Shown here: piece by piece, positions 21,880 through 29,878 of the stretch
Position numbering within the stretch: the first letter of the stretch is position 1
Layout of the letters: each line of letters begins with the position of its first letter
Origin: a virus
IMG/VR virus record: IMGVR_UViG_3300025174_000043
Location: 1-44,113 of that record
Length of the DNA: 44,113 nt
Reading direction: 5' to 3' (one strand)
The notes under the pieces: model-generated
Seen by the model: only the letters and a program-made list of their open reading frames with translations
Databases searched by the model: none
Told to the model about the DNA's origin: nothing
Position numbers and translations under genes: made by a program

Positions 21880-22348
21880 GGCAATACTCCCACCCATCCG
21901 CGCTCCCGCCTAGCTGCCATGGGGCGAACGTTCGCCGCCTTTGGTGTGGGGCACCGAAAAGCTGCCAAAGCCATGGCGTGTCTTCCCACGGGCCAAATCG
22001 GGCTTCGTCCACCGCTCCGGGTTTATAGAAGCGCAGTCCAAGGCCCGGACCGGCGTCAATCCAAAGGTTGCCTTGCGAATCCCGAAAATAATTTCGTCCT
22101 TCGGCTTCCGCAGGAACTAACCCATAGGCCACTTTCATGAAATGAAGCTTGCGAGCTTGCCAGCCGGCAAGGAAGCCATCAATGGAAGCCTGCCGGTTCA
22201 TAGGCATCGTATAATGTTTTGTTTGCCAGTCTTCCCATGCGCGATACGCGGCCCCGTGGCATGGGTCCATGGCGCATCCCGGTTGCTGACACCGAGCATG
22301 GGCATGGATATCGTCAACGCCGCACATTGAACATTTGCTATGGGGCAT
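21866..22348 (-). CDS. Hypothetical protein with an N-terminal Cys/His cluster
   Basis: 160 residues. The first 35 residues contain seven Cys and several His (CSMCGVDDIHAHARCQQPGC, then DPCHG), a zinc-binding pattern. Next comes AYRAWEDWQTKHYTMPMNRQ followed by IDGFLAGWQARK, a helix pair I know from small phage proteins, and then a Gly/aromatic-rich part. Function unknown. Confidence 0.65.
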   Translation of the reverse strand: MPHSKCSMCGVDDIHAHARCQQPGCAMDPCHGAAYRAWEDWQTKHYTMPMNRQASIDGFLAGWQARKLHFMKVAYGLVPAEAEGRNYFRDSQGNLWIDAGPGLGLRFYKPGAVDEARFGPWEDTPWLWQLFGAPHQRRRTFAPWQLGGSADGWEYCHGEG

Positions 22349-22351
22349 GGT

Positions 22352-22492
22352 TCACCTTTTCTTGCAGGGTGCGTTGCGGAAATAACAGTGGGCGCAGGAT
22401 TTGAGATTCGGACAGCGAACGCACGCCGCGAACGGGGCAATGATGCACCCGGCCAGCCCGACCCACAGCAGGATAATCAAAAAGGCTTTCAT
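22352..22492 (-). CDS. 46-residue Cys-rich putative lipoprotein
   Basis: ATG at 22492 behind a strong AGGGAG site; stop TGA at 22354-22352. The start MKAFLIILLWVGLAGC is a signal peptide ending in a lipobox (L-A-G-C). The short mature part has CVRC and CAHC pairs and a further Cys, then CKKR, suggesting a zinc-ribbon-like or disulfide-rich lipopeptide. It is below usual gene-length cut-offs. It might act in the envelope, for example in superinfection exclusion; the sequence does not say. Confidence 0.6.
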   Translation of the reverse strand: MKAFLIILLWVGLAGCIIAPFAACVRCPNLKSCAHCYFRNAPCKKR

Positions 22493-22501
22493 GATCGCTC
22501 C

Positions 22502-23434
22502 CTATAGATTTTCCACAATATCAAACCACCAATCTGAAACCTTTTGAAGTTGTTCGCGCTCGCGCTTTTCACGGGTCTTGGCCTTATCCCATTTGCGGCG
22601 GTCAATCAACGGGTCCAAGGCGTCGCGGATCAATTGTTCGATCACTTCCGGCGACAAGGCGTCCAGTTCCCACGATTGATCGCCGAACTCGGCAACATAT
22701 TCGGGCGCGCGGGTGTCACCCATCTTCGCCGGGTTCGGCGGTGGATTGTATCGCTCGATTTGATCGTAATTGAGCGCGAGCCGGCGAAGCTCAACTTTCA
22801 TTCCCGTGAGCAACGCAAACTTGGCACGGTTTTCCCGCGACATATCCAGGCCGCTTGGGTCGTGATCGCCAAGGTGGAAGACGATGGGTATTTGTCCATC
22901 GTTGTTAGCTTGCAAAAATCGTTTTGAAGCTTCATATTGTGCCGATTGGGATACGTAGCCCCGGCAGGCAAAGAAGCGCACGCGATAAGCGTTACAGACG
23001 TTTTCGATCACACCGGCCAAAGCATCTTTTTCAATCCAAACTTCCGGCCGGTATTTCTGGCCTTCCCACCTATCAGTCCGGTATTGATTGGCTACGGCTT
23101 CAATGATATCGGCCGGCGAATTCCAGTGGTTCAATCCATCCAACGAACGCAACCGATCTTCCATCATGCTCCAATCGATCAGGCCAGCAAGCCGCGCCTC
23201 CGATACGATGTTGCCGAGTCGCTTATAGCTTTGCATGGTGTTCGCGTAATGATCTTCCTGCGCCGCTCCCGGCAACGATACCACGATCTTGCGCGAGACA
23301 AATTGATAATGAAGCTGGCGCAGCGTCATCGTGAATCCCTTGGTGTGCATTTCCCCAAGGATTTCGTTTGCCGCGTCAATGACGATCTTGGACGATCTGG
23401 AAAACCGTTTTTCAATGAAGGCTTCACAGGCCAT
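22502..23434 (-). CDS. Topo VI-A-like TOPRIM protein (possible Topo mini-A)
   Basis: 310 residues with an AAGGAA site. The first 110 residues are winged-helix-like, with FTMTLRQLHYQFVSRKIV, where Topo VI A/Spo11 proteins carry the catalytic Tyr (here Tyr 43 in LHYQF). A TOPRIM domain follows: EVWIEKDALAGVIENV (Glu, ~residue 130) and IVFHLGDHDPSGLDMS (DxDxSG, ~185). This domain order matches Topo VI-A relatives, including the short phage and plasmid members lacking a B subunit. No B-subunit-like gene is in the window. It could cut or nick DNA, or be a relic used in replication or repair. Confidence 0.75.
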   Translation of the reverse strand: MACEAFIEKRFSRSSKIVIDAANEILGEMHTKGFTMTLRQLHYQFVSRKIVVSLPGAAQEDHYANTMQSYKRLGNIVSEARLAGLIDWSMMEDRLRSLDGLNHWNSPADIIEAVANQYRTDRWEGQKYRPEVWIEKDALAGVIENVCNAYRVRFFACRGYVSQSAQYEASKRFLQANNDGQIPIVFHLGDHDPSGLDMSRENRAKFALLTGMKVELRRLALNYDQIERYNPPPNPAKMGDTRAPEYVAEFGDQSWELDALSPEVIEQLIRDALDPLIDRRKWDKAKTREKREREQLQKVSDWWFDIVENL

Positions 23435-23467
23435 AATACGATTCCTTTTTCCGCTTCACGCAAGTAA

Positions 23468-23659
23468 TCATTTCCCACTATCTTTATGAAGGCTGCCGCA
23501 TTTTCCACAGACGGCGACTCGCTTCCCACGAAAATGGGTCCACGTGGGCAATCGAAATGCACAAGTGCAAGACGTGGGCCACGTCGGACCGGAATACTCG
23601 GGCACGGCATTGCATTCATTATTGGAAAGAGATTTGATTTCCCATGAATCGTTCGTCAT
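23468..23659 (-). CDS. Small Cys-containing protein
   Basis: 63 residues from the ATG at 23659 (MTNDSWEIKSLSNNECNAVP), joined to the upstream gene by an ATGA overlap (23656-23659). Cys residues are spaced as SCTCAF and AVCGKCGS (two CxC/CxxC pairs) and may bind zinc as a ribbon. Function unknown. Confidence 0.6.
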   Translation of the reverse strand: MTNDSWEIKSLSNNECNAVPEYSGPTWPTSCTCAFRLPTWTHFRGKRVAVCGKCGSLHKDSGK

Positions 23660-23892
23660 TGGGTCGCTGCCTTTAACGTGATCTGATTCGCCACGGACGG
23701 CTCTATTGCAAGAGGCCCATCCGCTCGCGTCACTGTGAGTTCGTATCGATTGTTGCAGCAAAGCCGGAATTGCTCGCCGCCGTGAACTTTCACAATCAGA
23801 ATTTCACCGACGCGAAGATTGCGCGCCCGAACTGGCGTGACTTTGCCGGACTGCATGTTGAGAAAACCAACTAATTTCTTTTTCGGGCGCAT
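23656..23892 (-). CDS. Small beta-rich basic protein
   Basis: 78 residues behind a strong AGGAGG site. N-terminal basic part MRPKKKLVGFLNMQSGK, then strands LRVGEILIVKVHGGEQF and RYELTVTRADGPL. Probably a small beta fold, perhaps a nucleic-acid-binding or regulatory protein. No family is claimed. Confidence 0.6.
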   Translation of the reverse strand: MRPKKKLVGFLNMQSGKVTPVRARNLRVGEILIVKVHGGEQFRLCCNNRYELTVTRADGPLAIEPSVANQITLKAATQ

Positions 23893-24059
23893 AAGTTTGG
23901 CCTCCTATTTCCATAGGTGAATCCCAAACGGGCAAGATTTGCAATGAACACTTTGCCACGAATCGTCGTGGCGGAAATATTTATCATTGCCCAAAGAAAA
24001 ATAACCAAGCCAATAGGCCAACGCACTAATATTTTTAGACGCCCAAAACTGCCTTTCAT
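23871..24059 (-). CDS. Small membrane protein
   Basis: 62 residues, starting three bases past the primase stop. Residues 14-34 (WPIGLVIFLWAMINISATTI) form one hydrophobic helix after a basic start, so it is probably a single-pass membrane protein. It overlaps the next gene by 22 bases and covers that gene's ribosome site, and its own ribosome site is weak, so it could be spurious. Confidence 0.5.
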   Translation of the reverse strand: MKGSFGRLKILVRWPIGLVIFLWAMINISATTIRGKVFIANLARLGFTYGNRRPNLCARKRN

Positions 24060-24062
24060 AAC

Positions 24063-26528
24063 CTATCGCTCCCACTCTTCTTTCTTCGCCCCTAGGCTAC
24101 CCCAATTAATTTTGCCATGCAAACGATTTTCAAAGCTTACGCGGCAATCGCGAAGCGGAGGCAGGGTTAAGACGCGGGCGCGGCCTTCAGATTTGGCGAT
24201 CACGTCGGCGCGGTCGTCCGGGATTGTCCGGATAAGTTCGGTTTGCGCGCCGGGGAAGAGTTCGGAAAACTCTTTAACTATAAAGAACGCCGATCCACGT
24301 TCCGGCCGCTGATAGCGGTAATCCATGTTCTTGCAATACATATCGAAAGCAGTTCGGTAATCCTGCCGGAAAAACCACACTTCCTCTTTCTCCCAATCGC
24401 CGGAAAATGGGAAAGGCAAGGCCCCTTCCAAGAGCGCGTCGAAAAAGAAGTGTTGCAGCGGCGACATGGATTGCAACTTTTGTTCGGTCAACGCATCGGT
24501 GTTCGGCATATTGCGCGCCGGGTGCCACCCCTCCGGCAACTTCCATTTAAGCAGATCGTGCAGCAAGCGGGCGTACCCGGAATCGCCGGCCATGCGCAAT
24601 TGATCGTACAGCTTGTTCCACTTGTCCACCTGCCGTTGCCATTTGGTGTTCGCTTCCAAGACAAAATAGCGCCGCGCGTCCATGGACGCCGGAATCACCC
24701 ACTCGGCATTCGAGGCCATCAGGATATGAATATAGTTTGGGGCGGTGACGGCATCGCGCCCCTTGCCTTCGATTGTCAACATGCGTTCGGTGATTAGAGC
24801 TTTCATCTTCGACTCGGCCACTTTGTCATAAGGCTTCACGGCTTCGTCGGCGAAAAGAAAAATCAGGTCTTGCATATGCGAGTTGAAGCGGCCCACTAAA
24901 AGGTCCGGCGAGTGAATCGCCATGCCGTGTTGCCCGGCAATGCGAACTAAAGAGTTACCCCACGTTCCCTTGCCGACGCCTTCCGTCCCCTTGAACACCA
25001 CCGCCGTTTCGGCCGGGCGATCTGGATAGCGGAACATGAACGCAGCCCAATTCATTACGTAGTCATAATAGGCTTGCTTGCCGCCGCATAGGACTTCGAA
25101 AATCATTTCTTGCAGATAGGACCAATCGCCGGTCCGATCCGGTTCCATGGCCCATCCGCGATAGAGATTCAGACAACCTTCGTGTTCGTTGCCGGTCGGA
25201 TCGAAGATGACTTGATCGAATGTGCGGCGTCCGTTCCAATCGATCCACGCCTTGCCGAGCGGAGTTTGCTTGCCGGTGTGATCCGACATGACGCGGCGTG
25301 TTGCGTACATGCGTTCGAAATCGCTGGACTGAATGCGCAGCCATGTGTCGCGCTTTAGAGCCTTGTCATGGATGCACTTTAGAATACGGAATTTAGAGCC
25401 GTCCATGCCGGCCGAATATTCCACGTTCAACTCTTGCAGCCATGTTAGCTGTTGCTCTTTGTCGGGACCATCTTCGGGCGGATCAAAATCAAATTCGGTT
25501 TGATCGTCGGATTCGAATTCGTCGGCGGCCTTGCTCTTTGTCTTCTTGGCTTTTTTCTTTTTCACGTCGGCTTCGAAATCGTCGCTGCCCAATTCCACCC
25601 CGTCGTCAAAATCGGACATGGCGTCTTCGGCGCTGGCAACGATCAGATTGGATTGCCCGGCTTCCGCCAATGCGGCGTTGAGAGTCTTATATGTATAGCC
25701 GTCGCCGCGTTCGGCGTGCAAGCTATCCCATCGGCGTCCGATTATTTCCGCGTCGCTCGCGTACTTCGGATCGGAAATCGACCATTCGATAAATTCGGAT
25801 CGGCCGTCGCCTCCCGTTGCATGATGCGCAGCCATCATCAAGGCCAGCCATGAGTCGTGATCCTGATAGTCTTCCGGGTCCAGCGCGTCCAGGGCGATGG
25901 CCAATTGCTCTTGGCTGTATTGTCCGCCACCGACTGAAAGCGCGCGTTGCGGACGTTGAATTAATTTTAGAAGCTCTTCCGGCCAAGGTGGCGCTTCGTC
26001 AAGCGGCGGATTCGTCGGGTCGAATGAATAAAGTTTGCCCGTATCCGGATGCACCGACCCGGCCGCCACGACCTGCCGGCCCTTGCTCTTGAATTCGACT
26101 CCTGGATAACCCTTGAGCGTATCGACCACCAAGAGCTTCGCCGGTTTTGTCCCGTAGTAGTGCGAGCCGCCGGAGCCGGTGATTACGCGCGGATATTTTT
26201 TCAGATCAAGTCCAAGCTCAAGGACTAGATCGGCGAGTCCCTTGTCCCCACCGTTTCGCGGATCAACGTCCATGACCATATCGGTGGGACGCAGCCGAAC
26301 GCCCATGTTGCGTTGATCGGAAATGCAGCGATCAACCACTTGGCCCGGTCGCTGATTATATTGCTTGGTGGTCCAGTTCTTATCTAGGGGGCGCTTGCCG
26401 ACGCGGACCTGCTTAGTCGCACCCGTCTTCTTATCGCGAATCTCACGTACTGCGTCCGGCCTGTAGAGGGGTATAGTAGGATAGTTGGAATAGAGACGGA
26501 ATTGCTTTGGATCGATTCGGTTACGCAT
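24063..26528 (-). CDS. Primase-polymerase/helicase (PrimPol plus SF3-like ATPase)
   Basis: 821 residues from the ATG at 26528, with CAGGGG at good spacing; an in-frame ATG at 26639 lacks a ribosome site. The N-terminal half has a PrimPol active-site pattern MVMDVDPRNGG (~residue 80) and GSGGSHYY (~115), then GVEFKSKGRQVVAAGS. An acidic-basic linker (~residues 300-360) joins the DUF5906/VapE-type ATPase: Walker A FKGTEGVGKGTW (~500), Walker B LIFLFADEAV (~545) and a following ILMASN motif. It should lay primers and unwind DNA. It is the first leftward gene from the control region. Confidence 0.9.
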   Translation of the reverse strand: MRNRIDPKQFRLYSNYPTIPLYRPDAVREIRDKKTGATKQVRVGKRPLDKNWTTKQYNQRPGQVVDRCISDQRNMGVRLRPTDMVMDVDPRNGGDKGLADLVLELGLDLKKYPRVITGSGGSHYYGTKPAKLLVVDTLKGYPGVEFKSKGRQVVAAGSVHPDTGKLYSFDPTNPPLDEAPPWPEELLKLIQRPQRALSVGGGQYSQEQLAIALDALDPEDYQDHDSWLALMMAAHHATGGDGRSEFIEWSISDPKYASDAEIIGRRWDSLHAERGDGYTYKTLNAALAEAGQSNLIVASAEDAMSDFDDGVELGSDDFEADVKKKKAKKTKSKAADEFESDDQTEFDFDPPEDGPDKEQQLTWLQELNVEYSAGMDGSKFRILKCIHDKALKRDTWLRIQSSDFERMYATRRVMSDHTGKQTPLGKAWIDWNGRRTFDQVIFDPTGNEHEGCLNLYRGWAMEPDRTGDWSYLQEMIFEVLCGGKQAYYDYVMNWAAFMFRYPDRPAETAVVFKGTEGVGKGTWGNSLVRIAGQHGMAIHSPDLLVGRFNSHMQDLIFLFADEAVKPYDKVAESKMKALITERMLTIEGKGRDAVTAPNYIHILMASNAEWVIPASMDARRYFVLEANTKWQRQVDKWNKLYDQLRMAGDSGYARLLHDLLKWKLPEGWHPARNMPNTDALTEQKLQSMSPLQHFFFDALLEGALPFPFSGDWEKEEVWFFRQDYRTAFDMYCKNMDYRYQRPERGSAFFIVKEFSELFPGAQTELIRTIPDDRADVIAKSEGRARVLTLPPLRDCRVSFENRLHGKINWGSLGAKKEEWER

Positions 26529-26609
26529 TCTGCACCCCTGCAAGTCCGACTTTTCGTCGGCATGGGCACGCTCTTTAGACCCAAAACGTCCCAAGGTCAA
26601 CGGAACGAT

Positions 26610-26888
26610 GTGGGTCACCAAGAAAGCCTTGCGCCGCAATATCTAAATAGATTTTTCACCCCGATTCACCGTCCCATATTTATTTCTGAGTCATCGCGCG
26701 CTAGAAACTAGGGTTGTATAGTAATGTACGTTATTATCGTATATACCTGGATTCCATAGGGGGAGTTGGCGAGGGTGTCGAGTGTGGGTCACCAAGGACA
26801 GGTAGGGGGTAGTTGTTCAATGAACATCAATATATTTTTGATTTTGCGAGCGACGAAAAGCGTGGGTCATCCTTGGGCCGCGACCCAC
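26610..26888. repeat. Repeated GTGGGTC words (iteron-like)
   Basis: GTGGGTCACCAAG occurs exactly at 26,610-26,622 and 26,784-26,796. A near copy, GTGGGTCATCC, is at 26,862-26,872, and the reverse complement GACCCAC is at 26,882-26,888. A 13-bp exact repeat 174 bp apart in a non-coding area next to the primase gene fits DNA-binding sites of a replication initiator, or could be a remnant of duplication. Confidence 0.6.
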
Positions 26889-26898
26889 CGATTTCGAA

Positions 26899-27081
26899 TT
26901 TCCAACGTTGGAAAAGCCCCGGGGGTGGATTAGGTTCTTTCCAGCCAAAAACACAACGTGGGCAAAATCGGAGTGTGTACTATCTGACTGATTGACTCGC
27001 TTTTCCAACGTTGGAAATTCAACTTTGATTTTCCAACGTTGAAAATTCTTAATTGCCACTTCGAATTTCCAACGTTACAAA
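26899..27081. repeat. Four copies of a 16-bp palindrome
   Basis: TTTCCAACGTTGGAAA is perfect at 26,899-26,914 and 27,002-27,017. A one-mismatch copy (TTTCCAACGTTGAAAA) is at 27,030-27,045 and a half-site copy (TTTCCAACGTTACAAA) at 27,066-27,081. Centres are 103, 28 and 36 bp apart. The last copy is six bases before the ATG of the RHH gene. They are likely binding sites for the RHH proteins encoded immediately downstream, acting as operators and/or terminase binding sites. Confidence 0.85.
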
Positions 27082-27087
27082 TTCAAC

Positions 27088-27273
27088 ATGGCGGACGAAT
27101 TCGAGGCCAAACGCGGGCGACCGGCGAGCGGGCAAAACCCGTCCGTGACCATGCGGTTTTTGCGCGCGACGATGGCGCGGATTGATGCCTACGCGGCCGA
27201 ACGTTTCATCAGCCGCGTTGAGGCGATTCGGGAATTGGTGGAAAAAGGACTCGGCAATGGCGACGGGGAATAA
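27088..27273 (+). CDS. Ribbon-helix-helix DNA-binding protein
   Basis: 61 residues. After KRGRPASGQNP comes the RHH core SVTMRFLRATMARIDAYAAE followed by RFISRVEAIRELVEKGL: one strand and two helices as in CopG/Arc/MetJ proteins. It has no obvious ribosome site and its ATG follows a palindrome directly, suggesting it represses its own start or is expressed from a short leader. It overlaps the small terminase start by 17 bases. Confidence 0.75.
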   Translation: MADEFEAKRGRPASGQNPSVTMRFLRATMARIDAYAAERFISRVEAIRELVEKGLGNGDGE

Positions 27274-27730
27274 AAGAGGGCGACCGGCGACCGGGCAGAG
27301 GCCCCACCTTTCGGTCCGCGTCGAAACCAAGACGATGGACCGAATGGCTGCGGCGGCCGATCTGGAATTCTGCACCGTATCCGAAATCGCTGGTACGAAG
27401 CTGGACGAAGTTTTTGGCAGCGATGGTCCGCCCGCACAACCAAGAACTAAGATCGTGGAAGCCCGCGAAAAAGAAAAAGAAATCGATATCCAAATTAAAG
27501 AGCTTCGCTATGCCGAAGAGCTAAAACAAATTTTGACAGTGGATGCGGTGATTGACCTTGTGTCCAAGGACTATGCAGTGGTGCGCTCGCGCATGGATGC
27601 AATCCCTGAATCCGTTGTGGGCCTGACTCCCGACCAAAAAGAGGAAGTCAAGGCGATGATTGCGGATGCATTCGCGGACTTGGCCGGCACTAAAAAGGAA
27701 ACTTGGGATGACATGGCAGCCGAATCCTAG
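27257..27730 (+). CDS. terS: Small terminase subunit (TerS) with an RHH-like N-domain
   Basis: 157 residues from the ATG at 27257 (MATGNKRGRPATGQ). The N-terminal 55 residues (KRGRPATGQRPHLSVRVETK, then DRMAAAADLEFCTVSEIAGT) repeat the design of the RHH protein just upstream. The C-terminal part (LRYAEELKQILTVDAVIDLV, then RMDAIPESVVGLTPDQKEEV) matches Nu1-type small terminases: a charged helix, an LT-V motif and R-x-D-x-IP. It overlaps the large subunit start by 23 bases. It should recognise the packaging site, perhaps the palindromes upstream. Confidence 0.8.
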   Translation: MATGNKRGRPATGQRPHLSVRVETKTMDRMAAAADLEFCTVSEIAGTKLDEVFGSDGPPAQPRTKIVEAREKEKEIDIQIKELRYAEELKQILTVDAVIDLVSKDYAVVRSRMDAIPESVVGLTPDQKEEVKAMIADAFADLAGTKKETWDDMAAES

Positions 27731-29816
27731 TGCGTTCGAATTGTTTCAGGTCAAGCTTGCGGCTTTGAAGACGCGAATCTTTTATCCCAAGCCGACGATG
27801 AACCTTCCGGATTGGGCAGATACACACCGGAAGTTGACCACGGCAACTTCGGCCGTGGGCGGGGCGTGGCGGACGGCCCGGTTTGAAGTGGCGCGCGGTC
27901 CGATGATGGCGGTTACCGAACGCGGCGTGGAAACGATTACGTGCATGGTTGCCACGCAAACGCTCAAGACCGAACTTCTTTTGAATACGATTGGTTATCA
28001 TGCTCATATGAAACCCGGTCCCATGCTTTTGGTGGAACCGAAAGAAGACGTGGTGACTCAGTTTTCCAAAGAGCGGCTTGCGCCGATGGCCCGCGCAACG
28101 CCAGTTCTCAAGATGCTGACTAGCGACCGGGCGCGCGGCGGAAAAGATACGTTGGCCTACAAAGAATTCCCCGGCGGGTTTTTGGCGTTGGCTTATGCCG
28201 GCTCGCCCACCGAACTCGCCATGCGGGCGATTTCGGTCACGTTGCTGGACGAAATAGACAAGTACGAAACCACGAAGGAAGGCGACCCGGTGTTGCTCGC
28301 CGAAGAGCGCACGGCAACATTCAAAGGCAATCGTCTAAAGATTCGGTGTTGCTCGCCGACGTGGGAAGCCGACGCCGGCACCGAACGGGCGTCACGGATT
28401 GCAAAATCTTATTTGGAGTCGGATCAACGCCGGCCATTTGTCGAATGTCCACACTGCGGTCATTGGCAGACGCTAGATTTTTTCCGCAACGTGCATTGGC
28501 AAAAAGGTGACGATGGCGAACACTTCCCAATGACGGCTGCGCTCTATTGTGAGCAATGCGGAATCGAACCGACCACGCGGCAGCCGATAGAGGAAAAGCA
28601 ATGGACTGAATCGCATCGGCTCCGCATGGTCACCACCAAATACGGAATTCGGTGGTTTCAGACTCGGCCGTTCGTTTGTTGCAAGGTGGCGCAGGAACCT
28701 TTGCGGACACGCAATTGGGATTGGGACGAAGAGGCCCAATGCGGTTACGCGCTATGTTCCGAATGTGGGAAACGCGCGGTGTCCAATCGGCACGCCGGCT
28801 TTCAGGCGTCCAAACTCTATAATCCGAAAACGACGGTTATGGAATTGGCGGAAAACTGGATTAATTCCAAAACCGATCCGGAGGCAAAACAAGTTTTCTA
28901 TAATACACAACTTGGGATTCCCTATGCATTGCAGGCCATGCGCAAGATTGAGACGCATAGTCTGACGGAAAGGAAAGAGAAATTTGAATTTGAAGCTCCG
29001 GACGGGGTAGTGGTTGTTACGGTCGGGGTGGACGTACAATCAGGTGGAACGGCGAACGAAGGGCGACTCGAACTTGAGGCGACCGGGTGGGGCCTTGGGT
29101 TTGAATCGTGGTCGCTCGATTACCGGGTTTTTGCGGGCGACGTAGCACGCCCCGAACTTTGGGCCGAACTTGATCGGTATCTTTTGGAAAAAATATTTAA
29201 GGACCGCTTTGGGCGCGCGTTCCGAATTGAAGCGGCGTGCGTTGATTCCGGCGGTCATAGCACGGAAGCGGTTTACAAATTTTGCGCGCCCCGGATGAAA
29301 AGAAATGTTTGGGCCATTAAAGGCCGGTCCGAACGTGACGGAAAATGGGAAGTCGTTTGGCCTCCAAAGACGCGATATGATCCTAAGCGGACGCGCCCGG
29401 GGTTCAAGCCGGTTTTGCTTGGTGTCAATTCGGCGAAGGAAGCCATTCGTGAATTCTTGCTTGTCGATACGCCGGGTCCGGGGTTCGCCCACTTCCCACA
29501 TGATCGTCCCGAAATCTATTTTGAACAATTGACGGCGGAACGATTGGTATTCGAGCATAAGGCCGGGCGCAGTATCAAACGATGGGTCATGCAACGCGGG
29601 CGCGCGAACGAAGCGTTGGACGCCCGGGTTTACAGTTATGGCGCTTTGCGTGGGTTGATTGAAGAGCGGAAATTTAATTTTGAGGCGCGGGCGAATATGC
29701 TTGCAGTGATTCAACCCGAACAAAGTAAGCCGGGTGGATTGTTGCCCGCGAAGCCGGTTCCACAAACCCCGCCAAATGGCCGGTTCCGCGTGGGCAAGTC
29801 TAGTTGGGTCGGTTGA
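27708..29816 (+). CDS. terL: Large terminase subunit, GpA family
   Basis: 702 residues from the ATG at 27708, with AAAAGGAAA upstream. The Terminase_GpA order is clear: TCMVATQTLKTELLLN (ATPase P-loop), LLVEPKEDVVTQFSKERLAP, Walker B VTLLDEIDKYE (~residue 180), Zn-binding CPHCG and CEQCG (~250-285), TVGVDVQSG and CVDSGGHSTEAVY (nuclease aspartates, ~440-520), and a final Asp in NEALDARVYSYGAL. The P-loop reads T-L-K-T where most relatives have a Gly-Lys-Thr. It packages DNA into the prohead and cuts it. Confidence 0.93.
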   Translation: MTWQPNPSAFELFQVKLAALKTRIFYPKPTMNLPDWADTHRKLTTATSAVGGAWRTARFEVARGPMMAVTERGVETITCMVATQTLKTELLLNTIGYHAHMKPGPMLLVEPKEDVVTQFSKERLAPMARATPVLKMLTSDRARGGKDTLAYKEFPGGFLALAYAGSPTELAMRAISVTLLDEIDKYETTKEGDPVLLAEERTATFKGNRLKIRCCSPTWEADAGTERASRIAKSYLESDQRRPFVECPHCGHWQTLDFFRNVHWQKGDDGEHFPMTAALYCEQCGIEPTTRQPIEEKQWTESHRLRMVTTKYGIRWFQTRPFVCCKVAQEPLRTRNWDWDEEAQCGYALCSECGKRAVSNRHAGFQASKLYNPKTTVMELAENWINSKTDPEAKQVFYNTQLGIPYALQAMRKIETHSLTERKEKFEFEAPDGVVVVTVGVDVQSGGTANEGRLELEATGWGLGFESWSLDYRVFAGDVARPELWAELDRYLLEKIFKDRFGRAFRIEAACVDSGGHSTEAVYKFCAPRMKRNVWAIKGRSERDGKWEVVWPPKTRYDPKRTRPGFKPVLLGVNSAKEAIREFLLVDTPGPGFAHFPHDRPEIYFEQLTAERLVFEHKAGRSIKRWVMQRGRANEALDARVYSYGALRGLIEERKFNFEARANMLAVIQPEQSKPGGLLPAKPVPQTPPNGRFRVGKSSWVG

Positions 29817-29878
29817 TTCCTTAATCGCCTGTAGGCTTCGCCGGGGTTATATTAACCTTTCGGCCGAAGGATTGCCCC

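Larger units (their letters stand above)
26529..27087. promoter_or_regulatory. 559-bp central control region between the two gene arms
   Basis: No convincing gene. It lies between the start of the leftward primase and the start of the rightward packaging genes, so it must hold promoters for both. AT-rich stretch around 26,700-26,755 with -10-like words (GATAAT and TATACA on the minus strand). On the plus strand TTGACT (26,992-26,997) could be a -35, but no clear -10 follows. Repeats listed separately sit in it. Replication origin and cos/packaging signals often lie at such junctions, which is inference. Confidence 0.55.

Noticed and set aside
26899-27081. CRISPR-like array
   Set aside because: The repeats are true palindromes with unequal spacing (103, 28 and 36 bp) and one half-site copy; no spacer-repeat regularity or cas genes exist.
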